Origin: Clostridium_AQ sp900552125
Lineage (GTDB): Bacteria > Bacillota_I > Bacilli_A > Erysipelotrichales > Erysipelotrichaceae
Reading direction: 5' to 3' (one strand)
Length of the DNA stretch: 64,000 bases
Assembly: GCA_037892765.1 (NCBI GenBank)
Contig: JBBKBW010000001.1
Position 1 is the first letter of the stretch. Each line of letters begins with the position of its first letter. A program made the position numbers and the translations under genes. The notes beneath the pieces are model-generated. The model ran no database searches. It was not told the origin of the DNA and worked only from the letters and a program-made list of their open reading frames with translations. Below, piece by piece: positions 34,512-42,882 of the stretch.

Positions 34512-35292
34512 GTAAACCCACCTTCGTTTCAATTTCGTTCTTCATTTCATTACGGATTTCTTCATCATCAAATAATTCTGCAATTGGCATAATATAGCCA
34601 ACAGTCAAAAGTCCTAATGCCTGTGTACGTGAAAGTCCACGCGTCTGTAAGTAATATAACTGATTTTCATCAGGCTGTCCTACTGTTGTCGCATGACTTG
34701 CCTTTACATCATTTTCATCAATTAATAAAACAGGTATAACTTCACTGTTATGTTCTTCGCTCATTGTAAGAACTCTGGTTTTCTGATGAGAATTGCTTTC
34801 ATAAGCACCTTTTATGATTTTACCAGTAGCTTCCATACGATATGCCGCAGATGTTTCTACTACCGCGTAGTTTTCCATAAAACCTTGTGTATGAGGTGCC
34901 ATATGATCACATTGCATTGTAAAATCTTTTTTATCCTTTACGATACATGCACTTCTTAGCATCGCATAAGCCCCAGTTTCCAACAGACTAACTCTTATAT
35001 CTGCTTTAGTAGAACCTGGATTTAACTCACAGAATGCCGCAGTCAAAGAAGCATCTTTATAGATATCAGCTTTCATTTGTACATGGATATTCTTAATACC
35101 CTCATTTTTAAACATGATAGTAAGTGAACTATGTTCTTCCAGCTTTAGCTCAATCGCTAAGCTATTTCCCTCACCCTGATAGTTCACAAGCAAGGAAGCA
35201 TGTGTATTTGCCGGTACATGGAGAATCATAGAATTCTCTTTTCCTGTATCCAGCAATCGTTTTTCAAAGCCGTTTTGAATGTTATATTCCAT
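34504..35292 (-). CDS. sufD: Fe-S scaffold subunit SufD (short form)
   Basis: 262 residues, shorter than the ~430 of Bacillus SufD because the N-terminal helical domain is reduced. The SufBD core is retained: EHNSEVIPVLLIDENDVKAS, HATTVGQPDENQLYYLQTRG, LSRTQALGLLTVGYIMPI. Partner of SufB and SufC in the scaffold complex. It starts 2 nt after sufC ends. Confidence 0.9.
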   Translation of the reverse strand: MEYNIQNGFEKRLLDTGKENSMILHVPANTHASLLVNYQGEGNSLAIELKLEEHSSLTIMFKNEGIKNIHVQMKADIYKDASLTAAFCELNPGSTKADIRVSLLETGAYAMLRSACIVKDKKDFTMQCDHMAPHTQGFMENYAVVETSAAYRMEATGKIIKGAYESNSHQKTRVLTMSEEHNSEVIPVLLIDENDVKASHATTVGQPDENQLYYLQTRGLSRTQALGLLTVGYIMPIAELFDDEEIRNEMKNEIETKVGLHA

Positions 35293-35294
35293 TC

Positions 35295-36110
35295 CTACGC
35301 CCCCTTGCTGGCACCGCAGGAGCCTAATAATTCAACTTTCTTTTCTTCTTCTTTCACAACTTGAACATCATATTCCTTTTCGATCCAGTCATACCCTTGT
35401 GAATCAATTTTTTCTACTAGTTCACTACCGCCACTAACAACGATACGTCCATCAACTAGAACATGAGCATGAGTCGGTTTTAGTAAATCATAAAAACGAG
35501 CATAGTGAGATACGATGATCAATCCCATATCCTGTTCTTCCTGCATTGATTTTACCGCATCAGCTACGATTTTTAACGCATCGACATCTAAACCTGAATC
35601 TATTTCATCTAACATACTGAATGTTGGCTTCAGCAGTTTCATCTGTACGATTTCATTTCGTTTCTTTTCTCCGCCGGAAAAGCCTTCATTTAAAAAGCGA
35701 TGAGCAAGATCATCTTTCATCTGTAATTCTTTAATAGTCTTTTCCATTTCCTTGATAAAGGTAAATAGAGGAATTGGACGTTCTCTTCGCGCATTGATCG
35801 CAGCACGTAAGAAATCTGAATTCGTAACACCACTTACTTCGCTAGGATATTGCATTCCTAAGAATAAACCAGCCTTACTTCTTTCATCTACTTCCATAGA
35901 CAAAACGTCTTTTCCATCCAGTGTTATGCTTCCTTTAGAAACATGGAATTTTGGATTTCCCATGATGGCTGCCAGAAGAGTGGATTTACCATTTCCGTTA
36001 GGTCCCATTAAAGCATGGGTTTCTCCGCTATGTATTTCAAGGGTAAGTCCCTTTAAGATTTCTTTTCCATCTACATCAACGTGTAAATCATTGATACGTA
36101 AACAACTCAT
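35295..36110 (-). CDS. sufC: Fe-S assembly ATPase SufC
   Basis: 271 residues from MSCLRINDLHVDVDGKEILK (ATG 36110; site AAAGGA eight bases before). ABC ATPase: Walker A MGPNGNGKSTLLAAIMG, signature FSGGEKKRNEIVQ, Walker B TFSMLDEIDSGLDVDAL, H-loop IIVSHYARF. First gene of the sufCDSUB operon. A 23-residue C-terminal extension ends GSCGASKGA. Confidence 0.96.
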   Translation of the reverse strand: MSCLRINDLHVDVDGKEILKGLTLEIHSGETHALMGPNGNGKSTLLAAIMGNPKFHVSKGSITLDGKDVLSMEVDERSKAGLFLGMQYPSEVSGVTNSDFLRAAINARRERPIPLFTFIKEMEKTIKELQMKDDLAHRFLNEGFSGGEKKRNEIVQMKLLKPTFSMLDEIDSGLDVDALKIVADAVKSMQEEQDMGLIIVSHYARFYDLLKPTHAHVLVDGRIVVSGGSELVEKIDSQGYDWIEKEYDVQVVKEEEKKVELLGSCGASKGA

Positions 36111-36136
36111 ATATATCATCCTTTCACTCGCTTATT

Positions 36137-36165
36137 ATTCTACCAAATTTTTATATAATTCACAA
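36137..36165 (-). promoter_or_regulatory. Candidate suf operon promoter
   Basis: Minus strand TTGTGA (36165-36160), 17-bp spacer, TAGAAT (36142-36137), 27 nt before the sufC start. No IscR- or Fur-like site was recognised. Confidence 0.55.
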
Positions 36166-36269
36166 TTCAAACGATTGTTTTCCTTTATTTCATATTATAT
36201 TCATAGGAAATCATAATGTGAATGTTATCTGAATTTTCCCTTAAGTTCGCCTACTTAGCCCTGAAAAAA

Positions 36270-36298
36270 TTGCATTCCATCAATAAATAAATTATAAT
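36270..36298 (+). promoter_or_regulatory. Promoter of the PrsA-like gene pair
   Basis: TTGCAT (36270-36275), 17-bp spacer, TATAAT (36293-36298). The start codon at 36326 follows TTAGGAGGACATT. Confidence 0.65.
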
Positions 36299-36325
36299 AT
36301 TACAGTATTCACTTAGGAGGACATT

Positions 36326-37327
36326 ATGATCAAGATATTGAAAAAGCAATGGTTTGTTGTACTGATTGCTATTATCTTTATCGGTTTTGCGGTATTCTGT
36401 GTTTACGACACTAACAAGGATAAACTCCCTGGCAAAAGTGTTGATGGACAGGATATTGTTGCAGGACTTAAAGATAATGAAAACATTACAGCAGATGAGC
36501 TGTATGAAAGTTTAAATAAAACATATGGGAAAAATATGCTATTTATGAAATTTCAGACAGCTGTAATTAATCAAAGTGTAGAAACAACAGATGAACTAAA
36601 AGAAGAAGCAGAGACTTATGAAACAAACTTTACTGCTTACATGGAATCACAGGCTTCCAGCTATGGCACTGATGTTAATACATTGATCACACAGCAGATA
36701 GCTCAGTATGGATATGAAGAAGATGAATTATCTGAATACTGCTTAATGGTCGCAAAAATGAATAAAATGCAGAACGATTACATTTCTGCCCACCTTGAAG
36801 AGCTATTTACTCCAATTTATAAGGAAGGTAAATCTCGTACAGTTTCTCACATTTTAGTAAAAATGGAAGATGTAGATAATCCGACTGATGAAGAAAAAGA
36901 AAAGGTAGATAAGATTGAGAAAGCATTAAAAGATGGAACTAGTTTTGCGGATGTAGCAAAAGAATACAGCGACGATGAAGCTAGCAAACCAAATGGCGGT
37001 TATTTAGGTTATATGGACGATAAAACCAGCTATGTGGACAGCTTTAAAGAAGCAGCCTTCAAATTAAAAGCCGGAGAAACAAGTGAATGGGTAAAAGAAA
37101 GTAATGATTCTTATAGCGGATGGCATTTGATCCTAGTAGAAGAAACTGACAAAGATGCGATTATGAAGAGTGAAAAAGCAAAAGATTCTTTATATGAGGC
37201 AATTGCTAATCAGACTGAAAACTTATTTAACACTTATCTATTAGAAGCAAGTGAAAAACTAGATATCCAATATGCAAATGATGATGTAAAAAATCAGATT
37301 ATGGACATCCTGAAAGTAGAAGAATAG
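36326..37327 (+). CDS. Membrane-anchored parvulin-type foldase (PrsA/SurA-like)
   Basis: 333 residues. N-terminal transmembrane anchor (WFVVLIAIIFIGFAVFCVYD) without a proper lipobox. A SurA-N-like helical region (about 50-165) follows, then a PPIC rotamase domain with SHILVKMED, DGTSFADVAKEYSDDEAS, GGYLGYM and WHLILVEE. It should assist folding of exported proteins on the outer face of the membrane. The next gene, 13 nt downstream, encodes a related lipoprotein, so the two were probably made by duplication and are cotranscribed. Confidence 0.85.
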   Translation: MIKILKKQWFVVLIAIIFIGFAVFCVYDTNKDKLPGKSVDGQDIVAGLKDNENITADELYESLNKTYGKNMLFMKFQTAVINQSVETTDELKEEAETYETNFTAYMESQASSYGTDVNTLITQQIAQYGYEEDELSEYCLMVAKMNKMQNDYISAHLEELFTPIYKEGKSRTVSHILVKMEDVDNPTDEEKEKVDKIEKALKDGTSFADVAKEYSDDEASKPNGGYLGYMDDKTSYVDSFKEAAFKLKAGETSEWVKESNDSYSGWHLILVEETDKDAIMKSEKAKDSLYEAIANQTENLFNTYLLEASEKLDIQYANDDVKNQIMDILKVEE

Positions 37328-37340
37328 GAGGACTAGCAAC

Positions 37341-38219
37341 ATGAAAAAAATATGTGGACTGCTCGCTGCTATGATGCTCTTTACTTTGGCAGGATGTAAA
37401 GATGCAACCGCTGAAATCTCTAATGGAAGCGAAGCATTAATTACTGTAGAAGGCGAGAAAATTACAAACGATGATATTTATCAGCTGATTAAAGCAACTG
37501 GCGGAGGAAACGAAACATTAAATCTGATTAAAAATAAGATTTATGATAAAGAAGGTATTAAAGTAACTGAAGCCATGGAAAAAGAAAGTGAATCACAGGT
37601 TAAATCTTTAAAGGGTATTTACGGTGATGAATTAGAAAGCACGTTAGCACAATTTGGATATAACGATTTAGATGACTATAAAGAAAAAGCAATTTATCCT
37701 TCTTTAAAACAGACAGAACTTAATAAAAAATATGTAAAAGAAAAGGAAGAATCCGTTTTCTCAACATATTATCCTTTCAAAGCACAGGTTTTAGAAGCTG
37801 ATTCTGAAGACAAAGCAAAATCTGCATTAGCAGCATTAAATGATGGCGATTCTTTTGCATCTGTTGTAAAGGAATATGGAACTACAACCACATACGATGG
37901 CAAAGAAGCTTTATATACTTCTGAAAGCGGCTTACCTACTGCTGTATTTGATAAAATCAAATCAACTAATAAAACAGGTGTTGTGGACAGTGTAATTGAA
38001 GATACTACTAATTCTAAATATTATGTAGTAAATATCACAAACATCACTACCGATGAATATGAAGAAGAAGCAATCAATAAAATTGTAGAAGATGCTTCCA
38101 GCAATATTGAATCAGCCGCAACAGCTTATTATTTGAAAAAATATGACTTTACAATCTATGATAAAGATGTATATGATGGAATTAAGTCTATTAATGAATC
38201 ATACATCGTACAGGACTAA
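37341..38219 (+). CDS. PrsA-like lipoprotein with degenerate parvulin domain
   Basis: 292 residues. A lipoprotein signal MKKICGLLAAMMLFTLAGCK places Cys at the LAGC lipobox. An N-terminal SurA-like helical region (ITVEGEKITNDDIYQLIKAT) precedes a parvulin-like domain. Here the usual HIL-x-h strand is replaced by YYPFKAQVLEAD, while DGDSFASVVKEYG is kept. Probably a chaperone rather than an active isomerase. It is 13 nt after the first foldase and followed by a terminator. Confidence 0.8.
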   Translation: MKKICGLLAAMMLFTLAGCKDATAEISNGSEALITVEGEKITNDDIYQLIKATGGGNETLNLIKNKIYDKEGIKVTEAMEKESESQVKSLKGIYGDELESTLAQFGYNDLDDYKEKAIYPSLKQTELNKKYVKEKEESVFSTYYPFKAQVLEADSEDKAKSALAALNDGDSFASVVKEYGTTTTYDGKEALYTSESGLPTAVFDKIKSTNKTGVVDSVIEDTTNSKYYVVNITNITTDEYEEEAINKIVEDASSNIESAATAYYLKKYDFTIYDKDVYDGIKSINESYIVQD

Positions 38220-38239
38220 GAGCGATTTTCGCTCTTTTT
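38220..38239 (+). terminator. Terminator of the foldase pair
   Basis: GAGCGA-TTT-TCGCTC followed by five T, right after the stop codon. An extended -10 (TGATATAAT, 38255-38263) for the HIT gene comes just after it. Confidence 0.8.
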
Positions 38240-38285
38240 CTTACCCCTTATTTCTGATATAATGATAACAGAAAGGAAGGATAGT

Positions 38286-38678
38286 ATGTGTATATTCTGC
38301 AGTATTATTCAAAGAGAGATTCCATCTAATATCATATATGAAGATGATACTGTTATGGCAATCCTAGATATTTCACAAGTCACAAAAGGACATGTATTAG
38401 TCATTCCAAAACAGCATACAGAAAACTTTATGACTTGTGATACAGATGTATTCAAACATGTCATGGAAGTTGCTCAAATGCTTTCTAAACGTATTATGGA
38501 ACGTACACAGGCAAAAGGAATGAACATCTTATCCAATGTAAATGAAGTCGCTGGACAGACTGTCATGCATTTTCATGTTCATCTAATTCCACGTTATTCT
38601 GAAGATGATGCCTGTGTCATTGAATTTAAAGAAAGTGAAAAACAGAATTTAGAAGAACTTGCTGAATTGCTAAAATAA
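38286..38678 (+). CDS. HIT family nucleotide-binding protein
   Basis: 130 residues from MCIFCSIIQREIPSNIIYED (ATG 38286 after AGAAAGGAAGG; the longer frame to 38262 has no site). Cys2 start motif CIFC, IPKQHTENFM, and the histidine triad MHFHVHLIPRY. Hit/PKCI-type proteins hydrolyse purine nucleoside phosphoramidates or dinucleotides; the physiological role is unclear. Monocistronic between two terminators. Confidence 0.93.
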   Translation: MCIFCSIIQREIPSNIIYEDDTVMAILDISQVTKGHVLVIPKQHTENFMTCDTDVFKHVMEVAQMLSKRIMERTQAKGMNILSNVNEVAGQTVMHFHVHLIPRYSEDDACVIEFKESEKQNLEELAELLK

Positions 38679-38700
38679 AACCCGCACACCTGCGGGTTTT
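38677..38700. terminator. Bidirectional terminator
   Basis: AAAACCCGCA-CACC-TGCGGGTTTT, a perfect 10-bp stem with T tracts on both strands. It overlaps the HIT stop codon and serves the convergent gene at 38699. Confidence 0.9.
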
Positions 38701-39574
38701 ATTCTGTCTTTGATATATCCATCTGATATAAATCATAAGAAGATTTATATTTTCTATTCATATAATCCATAAATGTTTTCTCATTGTTTAAATCAACAGA
38801 GCTTTTCGTTATTAGCTTTTCACCATAAATATGTTCATCAAGAACTGTTAAGGAATTTGTAACTCCATTATAAGTAATCATATAATATATTGTAGCTTCC
38901 GACTCTTTTAAAGTTTCTTTACTGCTTGAGGTATTCACTTCACCTTTTGCACTAATCTCAAAAACATCAATAATACGATCCTGCTCATCTTCATTTTTAC
39001 TATCTAAAAACACACGATACATTAATTTCTGTTCAGTCAAAACAGGCTGTGAGTGAATAGAGAATGCTGTAAAGTCTTCTGTTAGGATAGAATCCATATT
39101 ATTATCAAGATAACTTAGGCTTCGTTCATTTAAGGTATCTAAAAAACTTTGTGGTATCTCATTTACATTATTGAAACGTTCTGGCAGATCAGCTACCTCT
39201 ACAACTCTTTCAGAAGCAACAGGCTTTATATGATATCGCCTAGCTAATGTCTCATCATATTCTGCTTGAATAGTGATCTGATCGCCATTTTTTAAATTTT
39301 CACTTGGTTTTACTTCATAGGTTATAGAATCCATAAATTCCTGAATTCGCTGATTATAGTTTTGATTTCGATTTAAGACACGTACTGTCCCTGCTCCATC
39401 TTCTCCACGATATTCGATAACTGCATCTTTAGTCACATCAACTTCTACCGTACGAAAGAATAACATATAACAGGTAACATATAAACTAACAATAATAATC
39501 AGCATAGTCATAGAAGTAATACATTTATTTTTAAACGACTCCTTGGTCGGTGGTCTAAAATGCGCTGATGCCAT
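38699..39574 (-). CDS. Single-pass membrane protein of unknown function
   Basis: 291 residues. After a short cytoplasmic head (MASAHFRPPTKESFKNK) comes one transmembrane helix (SMTMLIIIVSLYVTCYMLFF) and a ~250-residue outer domain. The outer domain shows Ig-like or stalk-like strand patterns (VEVDVTKDAVIEYRGEDGAG, NGDQITIQAEYDETLARRYH, TIYYMITYNGVTNSLTVLDE). I do not recognise the family. It lies downstream of coaD on the same strand, with a 78-nt gap, and ends in the bidirectional terminator. Confidence 0.65.
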   Translation of the reverse strand: MASAHFRPPTKESFKNKCITSMTMLIIIVSLYVTCYMLFFRTVEVDVTKDAVIEYRGEDGAGTVRVLNRNQNYNQRIQEFMDSITYEVKPSENLKNGDQITIQAEYDETLARRYHIKPVASERVVEVADLPERFNNVNEIPQSFLDTLNERSLSYLDNNMDSILTEDFTAFSIHSQPVLTEQKLMYRVFLDSKNEDEQDRIIDVFEISAKGEVNTSSSKETLKESEATIYYMITYNGVTNSLTVLDEHIYGEKLITKSSVDLNNEKTFMDYMNRKYKSSYDLYQMDISKTE

Positions 39575-39652
39575 ACACTACTCCCTTTCTCAACAATGTC
39601 TTTATTATATCATTATTCTACTCATATGTATCTGAATTTTTCCTTAAAATAT

Positions 39653-40123
39653 CTACTTATCACATAATGCATAAGCCACATCTTGTGGTACATATGCCTG
39701 AACATCCTGTTTATATTTCACAAACTCTTTGATCATCGAACTAGATATAAAAGCATATTCAGCTTTAGCATATAATAATACTGTCTCAATATCAGATGAT
39801 AATTGAGCATTGATGCTTGCAAGATTTAATTCGTACTCGTAATCTTTTATGCTTCGTACTCCACGAACCATTGCGACTGCCTCATGTTTCTTCGCAAATT
39901 CAATCGTCAATCCAGAATCACTCTCAATGCTTACATTAGATAAATGCTGCGTATTGTTTTGAAGAAACTGAATACGTTCTTCAACAGTAAACATTGCCTT
40001 TTTCTCAGAATTCTCCATTACTAGTACGATTAATTGATCAAATATTCTGCTTGCCCGTTCTATAATATCTAAATGTCCATTAGTTAATGGATCAAAGCTT
40101 CCTGGAAAGATTGCTGTTTTCAT
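39653..40123 (-). CDS. coaD: Phosphopantetheine adenylyltransferase
   Basis: 156 residues, normal length. Nucleotidyltransferase motif GSFDPLTNGHLDIIERASRI (T/HxGH), then MVRGVRSIKDYEYE and the AYISSSMIKEFVKYK block (here AFISSSMIKEF). It makes dephospho-CoA, the penultimate step of CoA synthesis. It starts immediately after rsmD, the usual rsmD-coaD pair. Confidence 0.96.
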   Translation of the reverse strand: MKTAIFPGSFDPLTNGHLDIIERASRIFDQLIVLVMENSEKKAMFTVEERIQFLQNNTQHLSNVSIESDSGLTIEFAKKHEAVAMVRGVRSIKDYEYELNLASINAQLSSDIETVLLYAKAEYAFISSSMIKEFVKYKQDVQAYVPQDVAYALCDK

Positions 40124-40681
40124 TTAAACACCTCTTTTTCTATAATATGTAATTCTTGTAATTCCATACGTTACATCCTTCACCTGATGCAGTGAACCTA
40201 CTGTTTCAGGGAATGTATCTTCTTTTAAGCTCTCGCAAACAATATCACCATCTTCATTCATTAATTCATGTTCATCTATAAATTCTAAAATTGATAATAT
40301 CTGCTGTTTCTTATATGGGGGGTCTAAGTATACTAAATCAAATTTCATTTGTTCATCAGCTGCCTTTTTCAGCACTTTACGATAATCCATTTTCCAAATC
40401 GTAACCTGATTTTCTACCCCTAATGACTTCACATTTTTCTTGATTGTAGAAATTGCTGAGTAACTGACATCTGCAATTAAAGAATGCGTGATTCCTCGTG
40501 AAATAGCCTCTAAAGACATATTCCCGCTGCCTCCAAATAAATCCAGCATATTTCCTCCATCAAAATATGGCCCTATTCTTGAAAAAATAGCTTCTTTGAT
40601 TTTATCAGTTGTTGGACGTGTTTGATTTCCTGGAACAGCTTCAATACTGCGCGAACGATATTCACCAGCAATAATTCTCAT
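40124..40681 (-). CDS. rsmD: 16S rRNA (guanine966-N2)-methyltransferase
   Basis: 185 residues from MRIIAGEYRSRSIEAVPGNQ (ATG 40681 after AAGGAGTTGAATAA; a longer frame to 40741 lacks a site). RsmD hallmarks: TRPTTDKIKEAIFSRIG, SAM-binding LDLFGGSGNMSLEAISRG, catalytic LVYLDPPYKKQQIL. It modifies 16S rRNA in the small subunit. Operon with coaD. Confidence 0.95.
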   Translation of the reverse strand: MRIIAGEYRSRSIEAVPGNQTRPTTDKIKEAIFSRIGPYFDGGNMLDLFGGSGNMSLEAISRGITHSLIADVSYSAISTIKKNVKSLGVENQVTIWKMDYRKVLKKAADEQMKFDLVYLDPPYKKQQILSILEFIDEHELMNEDGDIVCESLKEDTFPETVGSLHQVKDVTYGITRITYYRKRGV

Positions 40682-40785
40682 TTTATTCAACTCCTTATGT
40701 ATAAACATTGAAAAGACTGGGCATGATATTAGTGCAGTCAATAATGACTGTACCCCAATCTTTGTTTCTCCTCTTCCCTTTCTGA

Positions 40786-40815
40786 AAGAACCCTTATGAT
40801 AAGGGTTCTTTTTTT
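40786..40815. terminator. Terminator-like hairpin at the ftsW-type gene end
   Basis: AAGAACCCTT-ATGAT-AAGGGTTCTT, 10 bp, overlapping the stop of the FtsW/RodA-family gene. The long T-tract is on the plus strand, while the minus strand has a shorter TTCTTTC, so its use for the minus-strand gene is less sure. Confidence 0.5.
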
Positions 40816-42026
40816 GCTTTCTTGCTTGCTGTTATACTTCCCTGTCTTCTGATTCTTGAGATAACAGCCTGTGATATACCAATTGCGGTCATAATTGCCA
40901 TCAAAGAAGAACCTCCACTAGAAATAAATAGTAATGGAACACCAGTTAATGGAATCAAACCGCTGATTCCTCCTACATTTAATGCAAAGTGAATAAAGAT
41001 ATACATTGCAGTACCAATCAGAATTATTTTGTATCCTTCACTTTTTGTATGGAAGGCATAGTAAAATAAACGCTGTAAAATGACAACATACATGACTACT
41101 ACAATCAACAATCCAAATATACCTAATTCCTCCACAATGATAGACAATATAAAGTCATTATCTGATTGTGTAAGATATCCATACTTTTGTATTGAATTTC
41201 CTAATCCTACTCCCGTGAAACCACTTCTAGCAATTCCATAAAGACCATTGATCAGCTGATATCCATTCCCATGTGGATCTATAAATGGATTAATAGCATT
41301 TTCTATACGTACCGCAACATGCTGAAGCGGTTCAATTTTATTAAGAAAGTTAATCACCGGCTCACTCATGACAAATGTCAAACTAAAAACGCCCACGATC
41401 ATTAGAATACAAAGGATTCTCTGTGTTTTTCGTAAGCTGGGATGTGTCGGAATAAAATAACAGAAAGCACAGATCAGACTTAATACTCCTAAGGTTCCTA
41501 GGTCACGCTGAAATAAAATCGCAATCGCAATGATTCCAAAGAAAATAACCGGTACACGAACAATTTGCCAAAACGTTAGATTTTTCTTCCATGCATTCAT
41601 TTCCACAAATACAGCCATCAATACAACCATAAACACCTTGGCAAATTCTGAAGGCTGTATGGTCATTTCTCCTAATCCCGGAATCGGAATACGAATCCAT
41701 GCCTTGCTTCCTAATACACCTTCAAAAAACTGCGTGCAGAATAGACTGACGATGACTGCCAGACCAATTGGAAGAATAAAACGCTGCGCACGTCGCATCG
41801 TAAAATTATTCGCAAAAAATGTCATAAATATATAAGAAATTATAATATAAACCATTTGTTTTATAATTACTTTAGGAATAATGTATGGATCTTCTGTCGT
41901 TTTTCCTACATTGGTAGATACGATCATCATCGTTCCAAAAATAATTAAGACAATTACTGCCAATTGTATTAAAACGTCATATTTTTTAGGCATTTTCAAA
42001 GTAATGATCATATCTTTTATTCTCAT
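40794..42026 (-). CDS. FtsW/RodA/SpoVE family peptidoglycan polymerase
   Basis: 410 residues with about ten transmembrane helices. SEDS motifs: GSKAWIRIPIPGLGEMTIQP SEFAKVF region, FLLFQRDLGT-type block ILFQRDLGTLGV, NGYQLINGLYGIARSGFTG, and GVPLLFISSGGSSLM near the end. SEDS proteins polymerise glycan strands with a class B PBP. Whether it acts in division (FtsW), elongation (RodA) or sporulation (SpoVE) is not decided; the pattern is closest to FtsW/SpoVE. It stands alone between rsmD and the divergent deformylase. Confidence 0.9.
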   Translation of the reverse strand: MRIKDMIITLKMPKKYDVLIQLAVIVLIIFGTMMIVSTNVGKTTEDPYIIPKVIIKQMVYIIISYIFMTFFANNFTMRRAQRFILPIGLAVIVSLFCTQFFEGVLGSKAWIRIPIPGLGEMTIQPSEFAKVFMVVLMAVFVEMNAWKKNLTFWQIVRVPVIFFGIIAIAILFQRDLGTLGVLSLICAFCYFIPTHPSLRKTQRILCILMIVGVFSLTFVMSEPVINFLNKIEPLQHVAVRIENAINPFIDPHGNGYQLINGLYGIARSGFTGVGLGNSIQKYGYLTQSDNDFILSIIVEELGIFGLLIVVVMYVVILQRLFYYAFHTKSEGYKIILIGTAMYIFIHFALNVGGISGLIPLTGVPLLFISSGGSSLMAIMTAIGISQAVISRIRRQGSITASKKAKKEPLS

Positions 42027-42196
42027 ATAACACTTTCTGCCGCCTTAAATTCAATCAGGCAGGCAGTCCTCCTTTCTTTTTTCTGTGTCTTTTATAATAC
42101 CATATATTCTTATGTTTTTCACAATAATTTCGCAAAACACTTCCATTCTTCATAAAAACCGTTTAAAATAATATGGTAAGAAAAGGAGCATGTAAT

Positions 42197-42751
42197 ATGA
42201 GTTTAAATTATGATGATATTGTAAAAGATACAGATCCTATCGTACGTACGAAAAGTGAAAACGTTCCTTTACCGCTAAGCAAAGAGGACGAAACATTTCT
42301 TAGGGATATGTTGACATATGTCCGTAATTCTCAGGATGATGAGATTGCGCAGAAAGAAAACCTTCGCCCAGCAGTAGGAATTGCGGCTATTCAGCTAGGC
42401 GTACCTAAACGCATGTTAGCAGTTGTCGTTCCTAATGAAGATGGCGCTGATGAATATGCGCTCGTAAATCCTCGTATCGTGTCAGAATCTGTACAGCGTG
42501 CATATTTAAAAAATGGAGAAGGCTGCCTATCTGTTGAAGAAGAACATGAAGGCATCGTCCCTAGAGCTGCACGTATTACTGTGAAAGCTTTCGATTTATT
42601 ACAAAACCAGGAAATTACCATTAAAGCAAAGAATTATTTAGCAATAGTATTACAGCATGAAATCGATCATTTTTCAGGAACGCTGTTTTATGACCGTATT
42701 AACAAATTGGATCCATGGCGAGAAGATCCAACAGCTATTGTCATTGAATAA
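42197..42751 (+). CDS. def: Peptide deformylase
   Basis: 184 residues from MSLNYDDIVKDTDPIVRTKS (ATG 42197 with AAAGGAG eight bases before). Motifs: I VGIAAIQLGVPKR, II GEGCLSV, III LQHEIDHFSG, giving the Cys-His-His metal site and the catalytic Glu. It removes the formyl group from nascent proteins. The insertion SQDDEIAQKENLRPAVGIAA is typical of Gram-positive type 2 deformylases. Confidence 0.95.
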   Translation: MSLNYDDIVKDTDPIVRTKSENVPLPLSKEDETFLRDMLTYVRNSQDDEIAQKENLRPAVGIAAIQLGVPKRMLAVVVPNEDGADEYALVNPRIVSESVQRAYLKNGEGCLSVEEEHEGIVPRAARITVKAFDLLQNQEITIKAKNYLAIVLQHEIDHFSGTLFYDRINKLDPWREDPTAIVIE

Positions 42752-42774
42752 TGCTCAGCAATGAGCATTTTCTT
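42750..42774 (+). terminator. Terminator of def
   Basis: AATGCTC-AGCAAT-GAGCATT followed by TTCTT, overlapping the stop codon. A TATAAT at 42839-42844, 39 nt before the RNase J start, probably belongs to that gene, though no good -35 was found. Confidence 0.65.
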
Positions 42775-42882
42775 ATGTTTAAAATGAAGCACAATTTATT
42801 TTTCGAAGCAAAAAGCGTTTATTTTATGGAAAGTATGCTATAATAATAAAAGAAAATTAGGTGCACAATGAAAGGAGTATTT

